A stretch of DNA of 64,000 nucleotides from the NCBI RefSeq assembly GCF_037176765.1, contig NC_090026.1:133941252-134005251 (forward strand), in the 5' to 3' direction. This stretch comes from Anolis sagrei. Taxonomy: Eukaryota; Chordata; Lepidosauria; Squamata; Anolidae. Of this stretch, positions 59,401 through 64,000 are shown piece by piece. The position numbers and the translations under genes were made by a program. The stretch's first letter is position 1. Every line of letters begins with the position of its first letter. A model generated the notes under the pieces. That model saw only the letters and a list, made by a program, of their open reading frames with translations, made no database searches and was not told the origin of the DNA.

Positions 59401-59589
59401 CTTCTGGATGACGGTGGCGGCGGTGTTCCTGTCCGGCTCGGCCAGCCCGGCCTCGCGCGCCCTCCTCTCGCGCTCCTCGTCGCGGCGGATCTCGGCCATG
59501 AAGCGCGCCCTCAGCCGGCCCTGGCGCATGCGCTCCGCCATCTGGATCAGCCGCACCGCCTCCTCGCGGGGCAGACCGGGGCGGGGGGG
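59401..59589 (-). CDS. IQCA1L: IQCA1L exon 4: start of IQ motif
   Basis: PPRPGLPREEAVRLIQMAER, MRQGRLRARFMAEIRRDEER, ERRAREAGLAEPDRNTAATV, IQK, 63 codons, phase 0. IQxAERxRQGRLRAxFM matches the family. Donor GTCAGC. Confidence 0.96.
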
Positions 59590-59639
59590 CTGCGGGGGGG
59601 GGGCAGAGAGAGAGGGGGCAGGGGGGCAAGGTCAGCGCC

Positions 59640-61690
59640 GGGAACCACCCCCTCCCCCCCCCCTTGACCCTTGGCCAAGCCCTCCCGACAGACGGCCAGC
59701 CAGCCAAAAAAAAATTGGAAGGGGCACCCAAAGGCCATCCAGTCCAGCCCCCTTCGGCCAGGCAGGCACCACCCAAGCCCTCCTGACAGATGACCAGCCA
59801 GCCATAGATATGATAGAGAGAGAGAGAAAGAAAGAGTTGGAAGGGACCCCCGAGGCACCACCCAAGCCCTCCCGACAGATGACCAGCCAGCCATAGATAT
59901 GATAGAGAGAGAGAGAGAGAGAGTAAGAGTTGGAAGGGACCCCCGAGGCCCCATCCAAGCTCTCTCGACAGGTGGCCAGCCAGCCAGAGATGGGATCGAG
60001 AGAGTAGGAAGGCCATCAAGTCCAGCCCCCATTCTGCAAGGCAGGAAGGCACCACCCAAGCCCTCCCGACAAATGGCCAGCCAGCCATGGATGTGAACCG
60101 CCCTGAGTCCCCTTCGGGGTTGGGAAGGGTTGAATACAAATACCGCAAAGAAATACTAATCAATACATAGATCGATAGATATGATTGATTGATTGATTGA
60201 AAGAGAGAGAGAGGCTGGGGGGGGGAGGACAGAGAGGGCAGGGGGTCAAGGTCAGCGCCGGGCACCACCCCCTGCCCCCTTGACCCTTGGCCAAGCCCTC
60301 CCGACAGGTGGCCAGCCAGCCATAGAGAGTGGGAAGGGGCACCCAAAGGCCATCCAGTCCAGCCCCCTTCTGCCAGGCAGGCACCACCCAAGCCCTCCCT
60401 ACAAATGGCCAGCCAGCCATGGATGTGACCCGCCCTGAGTCCCCTTCGGGGTTGAGAGGGGTTGAATACAAATACCGCAAAGAAATAATAATCAATACAT
60501 AGATCGATAGATATGATTGATTGGAAGAGAGAGAGATTCAACCCCAGAGTTGTAGGGGACCCCTGAGGCACCACCCAAGTACTCCTGACAGGTGGCCAGC
60601 TAGCCAGAGATGTGATCGAGAGAGTAGAAAGGGGCACCCAAAGGCCATCCAGTCCAGCCCCCCTTCTGCCAGGCAGGCAGGCACCACACAAGCCCTCCCG
60701 ACAGACGGCCAGCCAGCCATAGAGAGTGGGAAGGGGCACCCAAAGGCCACCCAGTCCAGCCCCCATTCTGCCAGGCAGGCACCTCCCGACAGGTGGCCAG
60801 CCAGCCATGGATGTGACCCACCATGAGTCCCCTTCGGGGTTGTGAAGGGTTGAATACAAATACCGCAAAGAAATAATAATCAATACATAGATCGATAGAT
60901 ATGATTGATTGGAAGAGAGAGAGATTCAACCCCAGAGTTGTAGGGGATCCCCGAGGCACCACCCAAGCTGTCCCGACAGGTGGCCAGCCAGCCAGAGATG
61001 TGATCAAGAGAGTTGGAAGGGGCACCCAAAGGCCATTCAGTCCAGCCCCCTTCTGCCAGGCAGGCAGGCACCACACAAGCCCTCCCGACAGGTGGCCAGC
61101 CAGCTATAGATGTGACCCACCCTGAGTCCCCTTCGGGGTTGAGAAGGGTTGAATACAAATACCGCAAAGAAATAACAAAGAAATAACAATCAATACATAG
61201 ATCGATAGATATGATTGATTGATTGATTGATTGAAAGAGAGAGAGATTAAACCACAGAGTTGTAGGGGACCCCCGAGGCACCACCCAAGCCCTCCCGACA
61301 GGTGGCCAGTCAGCTATAGATATGATAGAGAGAGAGAAGAGAAATTCAATTCCAGAGATGATGAGGACCCCCGGGCACCATCCAACCCATCCTAACAGAT
61401 GGCCATCCAGCTATAGACATGATTGAGAGGGGGGGGGGTTCAACCCCAGAGTTGGAAGTGACCCCTCAAGGCTATTCAGTCAGTCCAGTCCAGCCCCCTT
61501 CTGCCAGGCAAGCAGGCAGGCACCACCCAAGCCCTCCCGACAGATGGCCAGCCAGCTATAGATACGATTAAGAGAGAGAGCGAGAGAGAGAGATTCAAGC
61601 CCAGATATGGAAAGGATTCCTAAAGGCCATCCAGTCAACCCAGCCCCCTTCTGCCAGGCAGGCAGGCACCACCCAAGCCACCCTGCTTCT
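59640..61690 (-). repeat. 2-kb complex tandem array in IQCA1L intron 3
   Basis: Short units of 90-110 bp (AGGCACCACCCAAGCCCTCC, CGACAGATGGCCAGCCAGCC, GAGAGAGAGA, GGAAGGGGCACCCAAAGGCC, ATCCAGTCCAGCCCCCTTCT) are joined with a SINE-tail block (CCTGAGTCCCCTTCGGGGTT, GAATACAAATACCGCAAAGA) at 60106, 60437, 60829 and 61123, giving a higher-order unit of 300-390 bp. Confidence 0.88.
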
Positions 61691-61694
61691 ATGT

Positions 61695-62200
61695 GTTGAC
61701 AAAGGCTTTCCTGCCCGGAATCACTGAGTCTATCCAGGCTGCCTGGACAAACGTTCCAGAAGCATTCTCTCCTGACGTTCCGCCCACATCTGTGGCAGGC
61801 ATCCTCAGCCAGGCTTTGAAGCTGCAAGGCTTTGCAATGCTAATCAAGGCGATCGATTGCAGCATTCCCACTCCGACAGACAAGAGTTCTTTCTTTTTCC
61901 CACCTTAGACATCATTCCAGATATATATATATATATATATATGAATTTTGCCTATGTAAACCGCCTTGAGTCGCCCGTGGGCTGAGAAAGGCAGTATACA
62001 AAAATAGTAAATAAACAAATAAATAAGTATAAACCCCACATGCACAGATACAAAAACATCCCTTGCCTACTTTCCAGCAGACCTCCCCACCTCTGAGGAT
62101 GCCTGCTGCCAGAGATGTGGGCGAAAGGTCAGGAGAGAATGCTTCGGGAGCGTTTTGTCCACGCAGCCCGGAGAAACTCGCCGCACAGCCCACCCTGCTT
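61695..62200. mobile_element. Ends of the long-inverted-repeat DNA element, SINE/LINE tail, (TA)n
   Basis: GTTGACAAAGGCTTTCCTGC, CTCCTGACGTTCCGCCCACA (61695-61795), (AT)n at 61920-61942, tail AAACCGCCTTGAGTCGCCCG, then GATGTGGGCGAAAGGTCAGG (62115). Confidence 0.6.
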
Positions 62201-62264
62201 CTGAACCCCCAGAGAAGGAAGCGATTTGAGTCAAGAAGGAGGGGTTTGTGGGCGCGGGTCTCAC

Positions 62265-62384
62265 GGTGAGGGCCTTTCCGGGTCCCACGCGTGTCAGGAG
62301 CCCCGCGAGGACCTCTTGCCGCTCCAGCAGCACCTTGGCGCGCTCGCTGAGGAAGTACCGCGGGATGGGGACCTCCAGGTCGGC
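62265..62384 (-). CDS. IQCA1L: IQCA1L exon 3
   Basis: ADLEVPIPRYFLSERAKVLL then ERQEVLAGLLTRVGPGKALT, 40 codons, phase 0. It matches [20 protein letters not shown] of the paralogue. Acceptor CCTTAG, donor GTGAGA. Confidence 0.96.
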
Positions 62385-62564
62385 CTAAGGGAGGGAGGAA
62401 GGGCGGGTCAGGGTTTTGGCTTCCACCACGCGTGGGCAAACGTGGGCCCTCCCTCCAGGTGGGAGTTGGAGTCCAACCCCCCTGGAAGGAAGGTTGAAGC
62501 CATCCCACGCGTGGCTGCCACCCTCTGCCTCCCACGCGCCCCCCCCACCCCACCCGCAACCGAC

Positions 62565-62892
62565 CGGGGTGAGCTTGAGCTCGTGGAGCGCGTGGTCGAG
62601 GCAGTGGGTCTCGGAGAGGTCGAGCTCGACCATCTGGTGCTTGAGCTCGAGGACGCGGCCGAGGACGGCGTCGAGGAGCATCCGGAGGACGGGGCGCTTC
62701 TGCGGGTGGACGCCCTGGTCGTAGCAGGCCTCCAGGCGCCGCGCCGCCCCCACGTAGCGCGCGAACAGCACCCCCAGCCCGTGGCCGAAGGACGCGCGGT
62801 TCCGCTCCGGGCGGGGGGGCTCCGGGGGAAGCTCCGCCGAGAGCAGGTCCTCCAGCGTCACGCGGGTCTCCCGCCACAGGCGCCCGTAGGTG
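62565..62892 (-). CDS. IQCA1L: IQCA1L exon 2: N-terminal region
   Basis: After a split Ser codon: TYGRLWRETRVTLEDLLSAE, LPPEPPRPERNRASFGHGLG, VLFARYVGAARRLEACYDQG, VHPQKRPVLRMLLDAVLGRV, LELKHQMVELDLSETHCLDH, ALHELKLTP. The phase-0 end falls at the unusual donor CCG|GTCGGT. YDQxVHPQKR and LELKxxMVELxLxExH are family hallmarks. Confidence 0.95.
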
Positions 62893-63009
62893 CTATTTGG
62901 GGCGCGGGGGGGGGGGGGGGAGAGTGGGAGAGAGAGGGGAACAGGGAAGGTGAAGGGGAGCGACTCCCGAGACTCCCCCCGACCCGCTTGACCCTCCCCA
63001 CGCGCCCAC

Positions 63010-63020
63010 CTGCTCGCCAT
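63010..63020 (-). CDS. IQCA1L: IQCA1L first coding exon, innermost copy
   Basis: ATGGCGAGCAG before donor GTGGGC gives MAS plus two bases. Joined to exon 2 it reads MASSTYGRLW in frame, comparable to MSNEAYNTLW of the paralogue. It is one of several tandem copies (63320, 63488, 63663). Confidence 0.75.
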
Positions 63021-63319
63021 GCCGCCGGACAAGCCCACGCCTTATCCCCCACGCCAAGCCCCTCCGGACCAAGTTCCTCAGGGAGGGGAGACAGTGGGGG
63101 GGGGGGGGGAAGGGGAGGTGAAGGGGAGCGACTCCAGAGACTCCCCCCTCTCCCTGAACCGCTTGACCCTCCCCACGCGCCCACCTGCCGCCGGACAAGC
63201 CCCACCCCTTATCTCCCACGCCCCCCCCGTCCAAGCTCCTCGGGGGGAGGGGAGACTCGGAAGGGGAGCGACTCCAGGGACCCCCCCCCCGACCCGCTTG
63301 ACCCTCCCCACGCGCCCAC

Positions 63320-63330
63320 CTGCTCGCCAT
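63320..63330 (-). CDS. IQCA1L: IQCA1L first coding exon, copy 2
   Basis: GCAGGATGGCGAGCAG|GTGGGC: the same ATG, three codons and donor as the innermost copy. It would splice in the same frame to exon 2. Confidence 0.45.
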
Positions 63331-63487
63331 CCTGCCGGGCAAGCCCCGCCCTTATTTCCCACGCCACACCCCTCCTCCCAAGCTTTTAGGGGGGGAAAGG
63401 GGGGGAGGTGAAGGGGGAGACTCGGAAGGGGAGCGACTCCAGGGACCCCCCCCCCCCCGACCCGCTTGACCCTCCCCACGCGCCCAC

Positions 63488-63498
63488 CTGCTCGCCAT
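63488..63498 (-). CDS. IQCA1L: IQCA1L first coding exon, copy 3
   Basis: GCAGGATGGCGAGCAG|GTGGGC again, 168 bp further out. Confidence 0.45.
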
Positions 63499-63662
63499 CC
63501 TGCGGGACAAGCCCCGCCCCTTATCTCCCACGCCACGCCCCTCCGCCCAAAATCCTCGTGGAGGGGGGGACTTTGGGGGGAAGAGGAGATGAAAGGGGAA
63601 ACTCGTATGGCAAGCGACTCCAGAGACCTCCTTGACCCGCTTGACCCTCCCCACGCGCCCAC

Positions 63663-63673
63663 CTGTTCGCCAT
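63663..63673 (-). CDS. IQCA1L: IQCA1L first coding exon, outermost copy
   Basis: GGCATGGCGAACAG|GTGGGC would give MANSTYGRLW. It lies nearest to the X-box-like motif at 63752 and may be the ancestral or main first exon. Confidence 0.5.
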
Positions 63674-63751
63674 GCCGCCGAACAAGCCCCGCCCCTTATC
63701 TCCCACGCCCCGCCCCTCCGGGCCAAGCTCCTCCCTCCATTGTGGGCTCCG

Positions 63752-63765
63752 GTTCCCACGGGAAC
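63752..63765 (-). promoter_or_regulatory. X-box-like (RFX) motif upstream of IQCA1L
   Basis: GTTCCCACGGGAAC is an imperfect form of the RFX X-box (GTTGCCATGGCAAC), about 80 bp before the outermost ATG. RFX factors drive many ciliary genes. The function is inferred. Confidence 0.4.
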
Positions 63766-63779
63766 GAGGGAATGGAGGG

Positions 63780-64000
63780 CTCGCCCCCCCCCCCAGGGCA
63801 CACTTCTCTTCACCAGAAGTAGTGTTTGCAGCCGACTTTGCAGAAAATGCTTCAGCTGTACTTTTCAAAAAGGAAAATCGCCCCCTTTATTTCCAGCTTG
63901 ACAAAGTGCAAGTGAAGTCCTGGACACACTGGGATCAGGAAAGGGTTTCTGAATACCCCCCCCCCCCACCCCCGTGACTGTTTCAGACATTGACAGGCCT
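63780..64000. other. Intergenic DNA upstream of IQCA1L
   Basis: No gene or named repeat is seen. In human the next gene is ABCF2, which is not reached here. Confidence 0.4.

Larger units (their letters stand above)
62930..63725 (-). repeat. First-exon tandem array, 5 units of about 135-175 bp
   Basis: On the - strand each unit reads GGGGCGGGGCTTGTC, GGCATGGCGAGCAGGTGGGC, GCGTGGGGAGGGTCAAGCGG and TGGAGTCGCTCCCCTTC. The donor AG|GTGGGC lies at 63009, 63182, 63319, 63487 and 63662. The unit at 63182 lacks the nine bases ATGGCGAGC. Confidence 0.9.

Overview
This is vertebrate genomic DNA, most likely from a lizard. The repeats are of squamate type: CR1 and L2-like LINEs, OC1/SPIN-type hAT elements, Helitrons, and SINE tails ending in a CTGAGTCCCCTTCGGGG-like stem. 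The genes have GT-AG introns with very G/C-rich, poly-G and poly-C introns, as often seen on sauropsid microchromosomes. An iguanian or anole-like source is an inference from the repeat families.

Three host genes are present, in the order of human 7q36.1 (AGAP3, GBX1, ASB10, IQCA1L). (1) AGAP3, + strand, 1-25351: seven consecutive internal exons from the end of the GTPase-like domain to the first part of the split PH domain; both ends are missing. (2) ASB10, - strand, 42404-31355: two alternative first exons, both phase 1, then four common exons with about seven ankyrin repeats and a C-terminal SOCS box. One poly-C tract gives an apparent frameshift. (3) IQCA1L, - strand, 63673-45186: 19 exons that join in phase into one open reading frame of about 840 codons (N-terminal helical part, IQ motif, Lys-rich linkers, AAA ATPase with Walker A and B), with a poly(A) signal. 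GBX1 and the ArfGAP/ankyrin end of AGAP3, expected between 25.4 and 31.3 kb, are absent. A 200-N gap at 30468-30667 lies exactly there.

Between exons the DNA is dominated by locally amplified repeats. Nearly every intron has its own minisatellite. Two of them have copied an exon border: an AGAP3 array repeats the 3' splice site of the next exon, and an array at the 5' end of IQCA1L repeats the first coding exon with its ATG and splice donor. A third case is a fragment of an ASB10 ankyrin exon in the neighbouring intron. Other arrays grew from transposon ends (CR1 3' ends, Tigger-like inverted repeats, an LTR-like family). Three Helitrons stand head to tail at 12.7-16.2 kb. A near-perfect palindrome with arms of about 100 bp lies beside an AGAP3 exon.

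Several AT-rich, homeodomain-motif-rich islands (17.8, 23.1, 25.7, 26.5 and 29.0 kb) stand out in G/C-rich introns. They look like conserved non-coding elements, plausibly GBX1 enhancers lodged in and beside AGAP3.
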